A DNA stretch of 8,916 bases from CAZFBR01 sp035353495 [NCBI: uncultured bacterium] (GTDB lineage: Bacteria > DAOPZR01), in contig CAZFBR010000143.1 in the NCBI GenBank assembly GCA_964517215.1, forward strand, positions 1 to 8,916, written 5' to 3'. Shown here one piece after another: positions 1 to 5,935 of this stretch. The notes under the pieces were generated by a model that saw only the letters and a list, made by a program, of their open reading frames with translations, searched no databases and was not told the origin of the DNA. The first letter of the stretch is position 1, and every line of letters begins with the position of its first letter. Position numbers and translations under genes: made by a program.

Positions 1-28
1 TGTCGGATCCGGCGGTTTCTCGTGCGGA

Positions 29-1252
29 TCAGCGGGCGGCAGCGAGTCCGGCGATCCGGCCGGTGGTCCACGCCCACAGCAGATTATTGCCGCCGATCAT
101 CCCGAAAACATCAAGCAATTCACCGGCAAGATGCAGCTGCGGGCAATGCCTGCTTGCCATGGTTGCGGGGGTGATGTCGGCCAGGGCGATCCCGCCGCCA
201 GTGACTTCTGCGGCGACATACCCGGCGTCGCCGGTAACGGGCAGGACACAGTCGGTGAGTGCGGCGATCAGGCGGGCGCGTTCCTCGCGCCGGAGTTGCG
301 GTACCGGCTGGTCAGGTGACAATGAGCAGAACGAGCAGAGTGCCGCGGCCAGCCGTTCCGGCATGGTCTCGCGCAGCAGCGCGAGCAGCGGCCGGGCGGA
401 CGATTGATGCAGACGGGTGCGCCAGTCGCCGGCGGTCAGGCGGGTCCAATTGACGGTGATCCGCGCAAGCTGGCCGGCGAGCCGTGCCCGGGTGATGATA
501 TGTGAGACCTCGAGGATTGCCGGTCCGCTGAAGCCCTGATGGGTGAAGAGCAGGCCGCCGGTGGCGGTGGCACGGTCGCTTCCCGCCATCGCCGTCACAG
601 TGGCGTCGAGCGCGACGCCGGCCAATGCGGTGAAGAGCGGGGCGTCGGTCAGCAGCGGGGTCAGTGCGGGATACGCCGGGACGACGCTGTGGCCGAGCTG
701 TGCCAGCAGCGGCCAGAACCCGCCGTCGCTGCCGGTATCCGGAAAGGAGAGCCCGCCGGTGGCGACGACGACCGCGTCGGCGGTGACGGTTCCGGTGGCG
801 GTGGTCAGGCGCCAGTCGCCGGCGTCGCGGGTGAGTGTGCTGACGGCAGTATGCGGCAGCAGTCGCACCCCGCGCCGGCGCGCGAGGGTGAAGAGCTTGT
901 CGCGAACCTCGCGCGCACGCCCGGAAACCGGGAACATCTTTCCGGTGGCCGGTTCAACGGTGAGTTTGATCCCGACCTCGTCCTGGAAGAAGGCGATCTG
1001 CTGCGGCAGCGGCCAGGTGCGGATGATTTTGCGCAGGGTATTGGGCGAGGAAGCGGTGCGGAAGCGCGATACGTCGAGCTGCGCGGGGAGCAGATTGCAG
1101 CGCCCGCCGCCGCTTAGCAAGAGTTTGCGGCCGCCGTCGGGGGTGCGTTCGATCAGCAGCACTTCGGCCCCGGCGGTTGCGGCGTGGATGGCGGCCATAA
1201 TCCCCGCCGCGCCCGCACCGACGACAGCGACGCGGCGGCGCGGCGCTACCAT
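29..1252 (-). CDS. BaiN/RdsA (HI0933-like) family NAD(P)/FAD-dependent oxidoreductase
   Basis: The 407-aa product is a flavoprotein of the HI0933/YhiN group, a cytosolic FAD-binding family; its physiological substrate cannot be told from sequence. Visible motifs in order are the Rossmann FAD loop GAGAAG (12-17), the family signature SGGGRCN (47-53), ATGG followed by SFPDTGSDGG (164-178), FTHQGFSGPA (236-245), VTGGG (350-354), and the C-terminal FAD-binding segment GELLDVFGMIGGNNLLWAW (377-395). Length fits the family (about 390-420 aa). The frame stays open upstream to 1480, but that extension is Arg-rich and unlike any family N-terminus. The ATG at 1252, ten codons before the FAD loop, is the sensible start although no strong Shine-Dalgarno precedes it. 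It faces away from the + strand genes and stands alone in this window. Family assignment is firm; the exact reaction is not. Confidence 0.93.
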   Translation of the reverse strand: MVAPRRRVAVVGAGAAGIMAAIHAATAGAEVLLIERTPDGGRKLLLSGGGRCNLLPAQLDVSRFRTASSPNTLRKIIRTWPLPQQIAFFQDEVGIKLTVEPATGKMFPVSGRAREVRDKLFTLARRRGVRLLPHTAVSTLTRDAGDWRLTTATGTVTADAVVVATGGLSFPDTGSDGGFWPLLAQLGHSVVPAYPALTPLLTDAPLFTALAGVALDATVTAMAGSDRATATGGLLFTHQGFSGPAILEVSHIITRARLAGQLARITVNWTRLTAGDWRTRLHQSSARPLLALLRETMPERLAAALCSFCSLSPDQPVPQLRREERARLIAALTDCVLPVTGDAGYVAAEVTGGGIALADITPATMASRHCPQLHLAGELLDVFGMIGGNNLLWAWTTGRIAGLAAAR

Positions 1253-1441
1253 GGCCGACAGCGCCGGACGGCAGGCGCGGGAATGACGGGATAGAGTTGC
1301 AGATTGAGCCGATCGTTGTGCCAATCCATGCCGGGCAGCATACATGACGCGGACGCGTACCGTCAAAACAGCGGCGACGGTCGGATAAGGAAACGGTTGG
1401 TGAATCTCGCGTGTCCGCGCAGACGAATTATCCGCGAGTAT

Positions 1442-1479
1442 TTCCGCCTGCTGTCGCCAGTGGCGGAAGGATGGCGACA
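1442..1479. repeat. Interleaved inverted repeats (pseudoknot-like arrangement)
   Basis: TTCCGCC (1442-1448) is complementary to GGCGGAA (1462-1468), and TGTCGCCA (1452-1459) to TGGCGACA (1472-1479). Both pairings are perfect and their arms interleave. As RNA they are either two alternative hairpins or the two stems of an H-type pseudoknot with loops of 3, 2 and 3 nt. There is no T-tract, so it is not a plain terminator. The function is unknown. Confidence 0.5.
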
Positions 1480-1491
1480 AGGCAACGGTTC

Positions 1492-1505
1492 AGCCGGTCA
1501 AGTAT
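1492..1505 (+). repeat. Direct repeat copy 1 (AGCCGGTCAAGTAT)
   Basis: This 14-nt sequence recurs at 1562-1575 with one mismatch (AGCCGGTCAAATAT). Each copy is preceded by CAACGGT: immediately (2 nt) in copy 1 and about 20 nt away in copy 2. This suggests a small duplicated unit, with the intervening bases of copy 2 holding an extra hairpin (1543-1560). Confidence 0.5.
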
Positions 1506-1561
1506 CAGCTGCCGCGACGACAATCTGAAATCAAGCAACGGTAGCTGCACGATAACAGCTT

Positions 1562-1575
1562 AGCCGGTCAAATAT
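1562..1575 (+). repeat. Direct repeat copy 2 (AGCCGGTCAAATAT)
   Basis: This is the second copy of the repeat at 1492-1505, with one mismatch, 70 nt downstream. A different 10-nt direct repeat, GCTGCACGAT, also links this area (1544-1553) to the hairpin region downstream (1701-1710). Confidence 0.5.
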
Positions 1576-1642
1576 GTTTCTCCTCTCCCGGCGGAAGAAA
1601 AGCCGCGGAGCGGCCGGTGCGGGGCTGCTGGTCACGCGCCAT

Positions 1643-1720
1643 CAGCGTGCCCCATATTCGAGAGGGAGAGCATACGCTGCTGCCCGGGGTGAACAGTTGC
1701 GCTGCACGATGAATATGGGG
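1643..1720. repeat. Nested inverted repeats, possible structured RNA or palindromic element
   Basis: CCCCATATTC (1650-1659) and GAATATGGGG (1711-1720) form a perfect 10-bp outer stem. Inside it, CGCTGCTG (1675-1682) can pair with CAGTTGCG (1694-1701) with one mismatch and one wobble. CAGCGT (1643-1648) offers a competing pairing with ACGCTG (1674-1679). No coding sequence explains the symmetry. There is no T-tract for a terminator. Which strand is transcribed, if any, is unknown. Confidence 0.45.
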
Positions 1721-1813
1721 ATGCGGAAGGGATGGCGGCGGGTATGCACTATTTTCCCGGCGTAGGAGCGGCAGGATGAACGTGCGCTGCAGCGTCAAGA
1801 GCCGCCGGGAACC

Positions 1814-1842
1814 GTGACAGGCGGCGGCGAAAAAGTTATACT
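1814..1842 (+). promoter_or_regulatory. Predicted sigma-70 promoter of the DUF3124 lipoprotein gene
   Basis: A GTGACA -35 box (1814-1819) and a TATACT -10 box (1837-1842) are separated by exactly 17 bp. Transcription would begin near 1849 and give a leader of about 23 nt. That leader ends in a GAGGTG ribosome-binding site (1861-1866), 5 nt before the ATG at 1872. The prediction rests on consensus match and spacing only. Confidence 0.65.
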
Positions 1843-1871
1843 GAACCCATTATCAGGGGCGAGGTGAGCCG

Positions 1872-2396
1872 ATGCGTTACCGAGGGCTGGTGTTACTGGT
1901 GGTTGCGCTGTGCATGGCGGGGTGCAAACAGCAGCCGGCACCCGCGCCGGCGGCACCGCATACGGTGTACGATCCGGCGCAATTTGCGACGCCCGATGCA
2001 GGGGTGGCAAAACTGCGCGGGCAGCTGCTCTACCTGCCGATCTATTCCGCAGTGCCGTTCCAGCGCGAGGGGCGGCAGTTTGATTTGAGCGCGTTTGCCG
2101 CAGTGCATAATGCCGATGTGCGTCAAACCGTCACCATTACCAGGGTGCTGTACTATGACACCGACGGGAAACTGGTGAAAAACTACCTGGCGCAGGAGCA
2201 GGTGCTGGCGCCGCTGGCGACGGTTGACTTTTTCGTGCCGGAAGAGGACCGGAGCGGGACGGGCGCGAATTTCGTCATTGAATGGCGCAGTGACACCCCG
2301 GTCGTGGCCCCGCTGGTTGAATCGGTGATGGTTGGGCTGGCCAACGGGCAGGGCGTCTCGTTTTTGAGTACCGGCCGGGTGATGCGCCAGTTCTGA
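1872..2396 (+). CDS. DUF3124 domain-containing lipoprotein
   Basis: This 174-aa protein is predicted to be exported and lipidated. A positively charged start (MRYR), a hydrophobic stretch and the lipobox MAGC put the lipidated Cys at residue 18. A Pro/Ala-rich spacer (about 20-32) follows. The rest reads as a DUF3124 domain: YLPIYS (54-59), an immunoglobulin-like beta pattern around AAVHNADVRQTVTI (76-89), YYDTDGKLVKNYL (94-106), DRSGTGANF (126-134), PLVESVMVG (147-155) and the closing SFLSTGR (163-169). The family has no established biochemical role. The start is fixed by a GAGGTG site 5 nt upstream. It has its own promoter, and the next gene (hisI) has another, so it is probably monocistronic. 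Family membership is judged by remembered motif pattern and is fairly secure; function is unknown. Confidence 0.85.
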   Translation: MRYRGLVLLVVALCMAGCKQQPAPAPAAPHTVYDPAQFATPDAGVAKLRGQLLYLPIYSAVPFQREGRQFDLSAFAAVHNADVRQTVTITRVLYYDTDGKLVKNYLAQEQVLAPLATVDFFVPEEDRSGTGANFVIEWRSDTPVVAPLVESVMVGLANGQGVSFLSTGRVMRQF

Positions 2397-2406
2397 CCTG
2401 TCGGGA

Positions 2407-2436
2407 TTGACGCTGCCCGCGAGGCGGTGCTATACT
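2407..2436 (+). promoter_or_regulatory. Predicted sigma-70 promoter of the hisI-trpE-trpG operon
   Basis: TTGACG (2407-2412) and TATACT (2431-2436) are 18 bp apart and both close to consensus. Transcription should start near 2443, leaving only about 34 nt before the hisI ATG at 2477. That leader is too short for a Trp- or His-rich leader peptide plus attenuator, so any end-product control of this promoter would have to act by another route. Confidence 0.7.
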
Positions 2437-2476
2437 CGCCGGCAATGAGACACACTACCACAAGATGAGGTGCGGT

Positions 2477-2854
2477 ATGGGCTTGGCACAGGAACTGAAA
2501 TACAAGGACGGCGGGCTGATCCCGGCCATCGTGCAGGACGAGCAGGGGAAGATCCTCATGGTCGCCTACATGAATGAGGAAGCGGTCACCTACACCGAGG
2601 AGACGAAGCGGGCCACCTTCTGGTCGCGGTCGCGCAGCAAGCTGTGGAAGAAGGGGGAGGAATCGGGGAACTTCCTCGAAGTGCTCGCCATTCGCGCCGA
2701 CTGCGACGAGGATTGTCTGGTGCTGACCTGCAAGCCGCACGGCCCGGCCTGCCATACGGGTTTCTATACCTGTTTTTACCGGCGCTGGGAGAACGGGGCG
2801 TGGGTGACCGAGGGCCAGCCGCTGAAGGACCCGAAGGAGATGTACAAGAAGTAA
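2477..2854 (+). CDS. hisI: Phosphoribosyl-AMP cyclohydrolase (HisI)
   Basis: The enzyme opens the adenine ring of phosphoribosyl-AMP to give the ProFAR intermediate, the third step of histidine synthesis, in the cytosol. The 125-aa product is the single-domain form, without a fused HisE pyrophosphohydrolase. Diagnostic motifs are WSRSRSKLWKKGEESG (49-64), the metal site DCDED (75-79) with Asp75, Asp77 and Asp79 in the Mg-binding pattern, and GPACHTG (89-95). Cys76, Cys92 and Cys99 match the zinc ligands known for the family. An in-frame ATG at 2465 exists, but GAGGTG (2467-2472) sits 4 nt before the ATG at 2477, which marks the latter as the start. It is first in a tight unit with trpE (33-nt gap) and trpG. 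All expected catalytic residues are present. Confidence 0.95.
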   Translation: MGLAQELKYKDGGLIPAIVQDEQGKILMVAYMNEEAVTYTEETKRATFWSRSRSKLWKKGEESGNFLEVLAIRADCDEDCLVLTCKPHGPACHTGFYTCFYRRWENGAWVTEGQPLKDPKEMYKK

Positions 2855-2877
2855 CGGCGCGGTCTGCCGTTGCGCCG
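2855..2877 (+). promoter_or_regulatory. Hairpin in the hisI-trpE gap, touching the trpE ribosome-binding site
   Basis: CGGCGC (2855-2860), directly after the hisI stop codon, is perfectly complementary to GCGCCG (2872-2877). The last base of the 3' arm is also the first base of the GGTGGTG sequence (2877-2883) that precedes the trpE ATG at 2888. It could tune trpE translation or stabilise the hisI 3' end. This is inference from symmetry and position. Confidence 0.35.
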
Positions 2878-2887
2878 GTGGTGTGCC

Positions 2888-4420
2888 ATGTTTGAACTGA
2901 CGATCCTTCCCGAACGCGCGGCTGCGCTGGCGTCATTGGCGGCGGGGCGCGCGGTCACGCTGCAGGCGAGCGTGGTTAATGACGTGCTTACGCCGATCGC
3001 CGCCTTCCAGAAACTGGCGGCGAACCAGCCGAACGCGTACCTGCTGGAGAGCGTCGAGGGCGGCGAGCAGGTCGGGCGGCTCTCCATGCTCGGACTGGGT
3101 GCGGTGCGGCGGTTCTCGTATCGCGACGGGATCTTTCGCGTGCAGCAGAACGGCGACCCGGCCGGCGAAATCCCGACCGCAAAACCCCTGGACGAACTGC
3201 GCCGCGCGTTCCATGCGGTGCCGGTCGAACCCGCGCATATCGGTGTGCGTTTTGCCGGCGGTGCGGTCGGCTATATCGGCTACGAGACCGTGCGCACCTT
3301 CGAGGATATTGAACTCAAGGGCGCGACCGCGCTCGGCAGTTTTCCGGAAATGGATCTGCGCGTGGCGGAGACGGTACTGGTCTTCGACCGCGTGCTCAAT
3401 CGCCTGCATCTGCTGACCTACGTCTTTCCCGGCGGCGACGCGGGCGCGGCGTACGACGCCGCCACCGCGCGGCTGCGCGCGACGGCGGCCGAACTGGCGG
3501 CGGCGACGGCGGAACCGCTGCCGCTCCTGCCGGTGGCGGGTAACGCACGCACCCCCATCCGCGGCGTCTCGAACCAGACGCGGGAGCAGTACGAATCCGC
3601 GGTGCGCCGCGCGCTCGAGTACATCCGCGCCGGCGATATTTTTCAGGTGGTGCCGTCGCAGCGCTGGGCCTATCCGCTGGCGCAGGATCCGCTGCATATC
3701 TACCGCTGCCTGCGCGCGGTCAATCCCTCGCCTTACATGTTCTTCATCAAGCTCGACGGGGCCCGCTACCTGATCGGCTCCAGTCCGGAGATCCTCGTGC
3801 GGCTGGAGGGCGGCACCGCGACGGTGCGCCCGATCGCGGGGACGCGCCCGCGCGGCAAGACCGAGGCGGAGGATGCGAAGCTGGCGGAGGAGCTGCAGCA
3901 GGACCCGAAGGAACGCGCCGAGCACGTGATGCTGGTTGATCTCGGGCGCAATGATCTCGGGCGGGTCTGCCGTCCGGGGACGGTGCGGCCGGCGGAACTG
4001 ATGGTCATCGAAAAGTATTCGCATGTCATGCATATCGTCTCGGAGGTGACCGGCGAACTGCGCGCGGGGTGTGATGCGTTCGACCTGCTCGCGGCGACCT
4101 TCCCGGCGGGGACGGTCTCGGGCGCGCCCAAGATCCGCGCCATGCAGATCATCAACGAACTGGAGCCGGAGCCGCGCGGGCCGTATGCGGGCGCGGTCGG
4201 GTACGTCGGCTTCGACGGCAACCTCGACACCTGCATCGCGCTGCGCACGATGTTTGTCGACGGGAAAAACCTTTACCTGCAGGCGGGGGCGGGCATTGTC
4301 GCCGACAGCGACCCGGCCTGCGAATGGGAAGAGACGGTCAACAAGGCGCGCGGCATGCAGCTGGCCCTCGATTGGGCCGCCGCCACCGCACCCGCTCCCT
4401 CCGGGAACGGGCAGGGGTGA
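2888..4420 (+). CDS. trpE: Anthranilate synthase component I (TrpE)
   Basis: TrpE is the large, chorismate-binding subunit of anthranilate synthase. With ammonia delivered by TrpG it makes anthranilate, the first committed step of tryptophan synthesis. The 510-aa length is typical. The N-terminal domain carries LLESVEG (52-58), and the catalytic domain carries NPSPYMFFI (279-287); both belong to the known tryptophan feedback site, so the enzyme is probably Trp-inhibited. Catalytic-domain motifs include GSSPEILVR (297-305), RPIAGTRPRGKT (314-325), LVDLGRNDLGRV (349-360), FPAGTVSGAPKIRAM (405-419) and GFDGNLDTCIALRT (441-454). The start at 2888 follows GGTGGTG; an in-frame TTG at 2870 is less likely. 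The last nine residues (PAPSGNGQG) are encoded by a palindromic element, so the extreme C-terminus looks like a recent addition. It ends 5 nt before trpG. Confidence 0.97.
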   Translation: MFELTILPERAAALASLAAGRAVTLQASVVNDVLTPIAAFQKLAANQPNAYLLESVEGGEQVGRLSMLGLGAVRRFSYRDGIFRVQQNGDPAGEIPTAKPLDELRRAFHAVPVEPAHIGVRFAGGAVGYIGYETVRTFEDIELKGATALGSFPEMDLRVAETVLVFDRVLNRLHLLTYVFPGGDAGAAYDAATARLRATAAELAAATAEPLPLLPVAGNARTPIRGVSNQTREQYESAVRRALEYIRAGDIFQVVPSQRWAYPLAQDPLHIYRCLRAVNPSPYMFFIKLDGARYLIGSSPEILVRLEGGTATVRPIAGTRPRGKTEAEDAKLAEELQQDPKERAEHVMLVDLGRNDLGRVCRPGTVRPAELMVIEKYSHVMHIVSEVTGELRAGCDAFDLLAATFPAGTVSGAPKIRAMQIINELEPEPRGPYAGAVGYVGFDGNLDTCIALRTMFVDGKNLYLQAGAGIVADSDPACEWEETVNKARGMQLALDWAAATAPAPSGNGQG

Positions 4421-4424
4421 GGGG
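4391..4424 (+). repeat. Palindromic element spanning the trpE 3' end and trpG ribosome-binding site
   Basis: Positions 4391-4411 form a hairpin: CCCGCTCCC against GGGAACGGG, 8 of 9 positions paired around a 3-nt loop. The G-rich tail CAGGGGTGAGGGG (4412-4424) follows. The left part encodes the last nine TrpE residues, the tail contains the trpE stop (4418-4420), and AGGGG (4413-4417) serves as the trpG Shine-Dalgarno 8 nt before its ATG. The pattern of a C-rich/G-rich palindrome followed by a CAGGGGTGAGGG-like tail resembles dispersed intergenic repeats seen in several GC-rich bacteria. That comparison is from memory and was not searched. Confidence 0.5.
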
Positions 4425-4425
4425 C

Positions 4426-5001
4426 ATGAAGATCCTGCTTATCGACAACTACGATTCCTTTACCTACAATCTCGTGCAGATGCTGAGCGAGTGCGGGGCG
4501 ACGGTCGAGGTTTTTCGCAACGACCGCATTACCCCGGCGGCAATCCGCGCGAAGCGGCCCGACGGGCTGGTGATTTCGCCGGGACCGGGCACGCCGCAGC
4601 AGGCGGGCATCTCACTCGCCGCGATTCGCGAGCTGCATGCGGAACTCCCCATCCTCGGGGTTTGCCTCGGCCATCAGAGCATCGGCGAGGTCTTCGGCGG
4701 GAGCATTGTGCGCTCGCCGGCGCTGATGCACGGCAAGGTCTCCGACATCAGCCACAACGGGCAGGGCATCTACCAGGGGTTGAGCAATCCCTTCACCGCG
4801 ACGCGCTATCATTCGCTGATGGTGGCGGAAGAAAGCATCAAGCTGCCATTGGTCATCGAATCCCGCGCCGCCGACGGCGAAGTGATGGGGCTGCGCCACC
4901 AGGACTACCCCGTGTTCGGCGTGCAGTTCCATCCCGAATCCATCCTTACCGTCGAAGGCCGACAACTCCTCGCCAATTTCCTAACCCTCTGCCGAGCGTA
5001 G
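4426..5001 (+). CDS. trpG: Anthranilate synthase component II, glutamine amidotransferase (TrpG)
   Basis: TrpG is the class I glutamine amidotransferase subunit that hydrolyses glutamine and channels ammonia to TrpE. The 191-aa product begins with LIDNYDSFTYNLVQ (5-18), followed by the oxyanion-strand motif SPGPGTP (51-57). The nucleophile elbow is GVCLGHQ with Cys80, then YHSLMV (128-133), and the last two triad residues lie in FGVQFHPES (His169, Glu171). The triad is complete. The ATG at 4426 lies 5 nt after the trpE stop, so the subunits are probably translated together. PabA, the equivalent subunit for p-aminobenzoate synthase, is nearly indistinguishable; the adjacent trpE supports TrpG, though it may serve both enzymes. 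No trpD follows, so the rest of the Trp pathway lies elsewhere. Confidence 0.95.
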   Translation: MKILLIDNYDSFTYNLVQMLSECGATVEVFRNDRITPAAIRAKRPDGLVISPGPGTPQQAGISLAAIRELHAELPILGVCLGHQSIGEVFGGSIVRSPALMHGKVSDISHNGQGIYQGLSNPFTATRYHSLMVAEESIKLPLVIESRAADGEVMGLRHQDYPVFGVQFHPESILTVEGRQLLANFLTLCRA

Positions 5002-5038
5002 CGATAGTCCAACTCGACGCTGGCGGAAATGTTCGTAA

Positions 5039-5060
5039 CGCGGTACAGAGCAGTATCGCG
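5039..5060 (+). other. Hairpin 38 nt downstream of trpG
   Basis: CGCGGTAC (5039-5046) pairs with GTATCGCG (5053-5060), 8 bp with one G-U, around a 6-nt loop. It sits in the 117-nt gap between trpG and the preferred protease start. No T-tract follows on the + strand, so it is not a canonical terminator. It may mark the end of the trp unit or lie in the leader of the protease gene. Confidence 0.35.
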
Positions 5061-5118
5061 GCAAAAAGCGGCCAGAGGTTCGGAGCGGAAAATTGTGGCT
5101 GGTGGTGAAAAACAGGCA

Positions 5119-5853
5119 ATGATGCTGAAACGGTGGGGTGTCGTGCTGGCGATACTTCTGACGGTCGGCATGGCGAGTTGCTGGTTGATAATCCGCAGGC
5201 ATTGCCTGTCTACGCGCTGCCCGGAGCAGCCCGTCAGCAGTGCATATGGCGTCACAGCGGATACTGCAGGCAGAGCAGTGGCGTATGCGGTCTGGACGGT
5301 GTATGCCCCTTCACGTTGTGTCGGTAGCGGTTTTTTTCTGCGTCTGCCTGACGGAACGATTATCGGCGCAACCGCAGGCCACGTGCTTGCGGACACGCAC
5401 TATGTGCCGCTGCACTTTCGGGACAGCGTCAACGGCGCGACCATCGCGGTATTTTCACGGCCGGCGGCTCCGCTGCGCGATTGGAGAAATGGCGGTATCG
5501 TCGATGATATACTCCTGTTGTATCCGGATACAGCGCCGGCGGCGGAGTATGTCCTGGCGACGGACCCGCACACCGCGATGCAGCCGGGCGAGCGGGTAAC
5601 GGTGCTGAGCGGGGTTAGCAAACCGTCAAATGCACGCCGGCTGCGTTTTGCCGGGACGGTCGGACGGGTGACTGCGGACCGGGTGACGGTGCTGATGGAC
5701 GATCTGCCGAGTCCGGGGCAGTTGAGTGGTTCGCCGGTGATGAACGGGCGCGGCGAGGTGTGGGGTATGCTGACTACCTGTGGCTGGCACGCTGACGGCG
5801 TACATATCGGAGTAAATCCAATCGGTGCAGTGCTTGCTGCTGCCGGCCGATGA
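5119..5853 (+). CDS. Membrane-anchored trypsin-like serine protease domain protein
   Basis: The 244-aa product has a charged start (MLKR), a hydrophobic segment (about 6-25) and then RRH. This suits an N-terminal signal anchor with the rest outside the cytoplasmic membrane; MASC at 18-21 could instead be a lipobox. The body carries a chymotrypsin-fold signature: GSGFFLRLPDGT (69-80), the catalytic His in ATAGHVL (84-90, His88), the likely Asp in DDILLL (129-134, Asp130), and Ser203 in GQLSGSPV (200-207). The Ser motif lacks the Asp of classical GDSGG but keeps G-x-x-SGSP. The frame is open up to 5029 and an ATG there is possible; the ATG at 5119 is preferred because it puts the signal segment at the N-terminus, but neither start has a good Shine-Dalgarno. 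By eye the gene is less GC-rich than trpE. Substrate and exact family are unknown. Confidence 0.75.
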   Translation: MMLKRWGVVLAILLTVGMASCWLIIRRHCLSTRCPEQPVSSAYGVTADTAGRAVAYAVWTVYAPSRCVGSGFFLRLPDGTIIGATAGHVLADTHYVPLHFRDSVNGATIAVFSRPAAPLRDWRNGGIVDDILLLYPDTAPAAEYVLATDPHTAMQPGERVTVLSGVSKPSNARRLRFAGTVGRVTADRVTVLMDDLPSPGQLSGSPVMNGRGEVWGMLTTCGWHADGVHIGVNPIGAVLAAAGR

Positions 5854-5856
5854 TAT

Positions 5857-5887
5857 TGTGGAGCGCACAACTGGCGCGCGCTGCACA
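5857..5887 (+). other. Stem-loop just after the protease stop codon
   Basis: TGTGGAGCGC (5857-5866) pairs with GCGCTGCACA (5878-5887) at 9 of 10 positions around an 11-nt loop, beginning 4 nt after the stop codon. No run of T follows, so intrinsic termination is unlikely. It could protect the mRNA 3' end or act with a termination factor. Confidence 0.4.
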
Positions 5888-5899
5888 GTGGGAGAATGC

Positions 5900-5920
5900 T
5901 GCCGGAATCAATTGCCGGCA
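5900..5920 (+). other. Inverted repeat in the leader of the SH3 protein gene
   Basis: TGCCGG (5900-5905) and CCGGCA (5915-5920) are perfect complements around AATCAATTG; a further AAT/ATT pairing extends the symmetry. It ends 15 nt before the ATG at 5936, so it may be an operator or a leader hairpin affecting translation. I see no convincing promoter beside it. Confidence 0.35.
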
Positions 5921-5935
5921 TGACGGGAAAGAGCC

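Larger units (their letters stand above)
1253..1813. other. Gene-free, repeat- and hairpin-rich intergenic region
   Basis: About 560 bases lie between the start of the - strand oxidoreductase and the promoter of the DUF3124 lipoprotein gene. Short open frames exist on both strands (for example 1574-1765 + and 1568-1798 -) but show no recognisable domain, plausible composition or good ribosome-binding site. Instead there are many short inverted repeats: 1359-1364/1376-1381, 1382-1388/1428-1434, 1406-1411/1433-1438, 1442-1448/1462-1468, 1452-1459/1472-1479, 1543-1547/1556-1560 and 1650-1659/1711-1720. There are also two direct repeats. The oxidoreductase promoter must lie here on the - strand. 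A GATAAT near 1430 (- strand) is a possible -10, but it has no convincing -35. Confidence 0.6.

Noticed and set aside
1568-1798. Possible small proteins in the gap (1574-1765 + and 1568-1798 -)
   Set aside because: No plausible ribosome-binding site, no hydrophobic or domain pattern, and the area is dominated by inverted repeats. Two overlapping antisense frames are equally good, which argues against both.
2437-2476. Trp or His leader peptide and attenuator before hisI
   Set aside because: The leader is only about 34 nt after the predicted start, with no Trp/His-rich short frame and no terminator hairpin.
2933-4033. Long open frame (366 codons) on the - strand across trpE
   Set aside because: It is the antisense of a well-conserved trpE gene. 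The product is Arg/His/Gln-rich without any recognisable domain, as expected in GC-rich shadow frames.
4071-5108. 345-codon + strand frame overlapping the trpE end and all of trpG
   Set aside because: It is out of phase with two textbook genes and its translation is low-complexity Arg/Pro/Ser.
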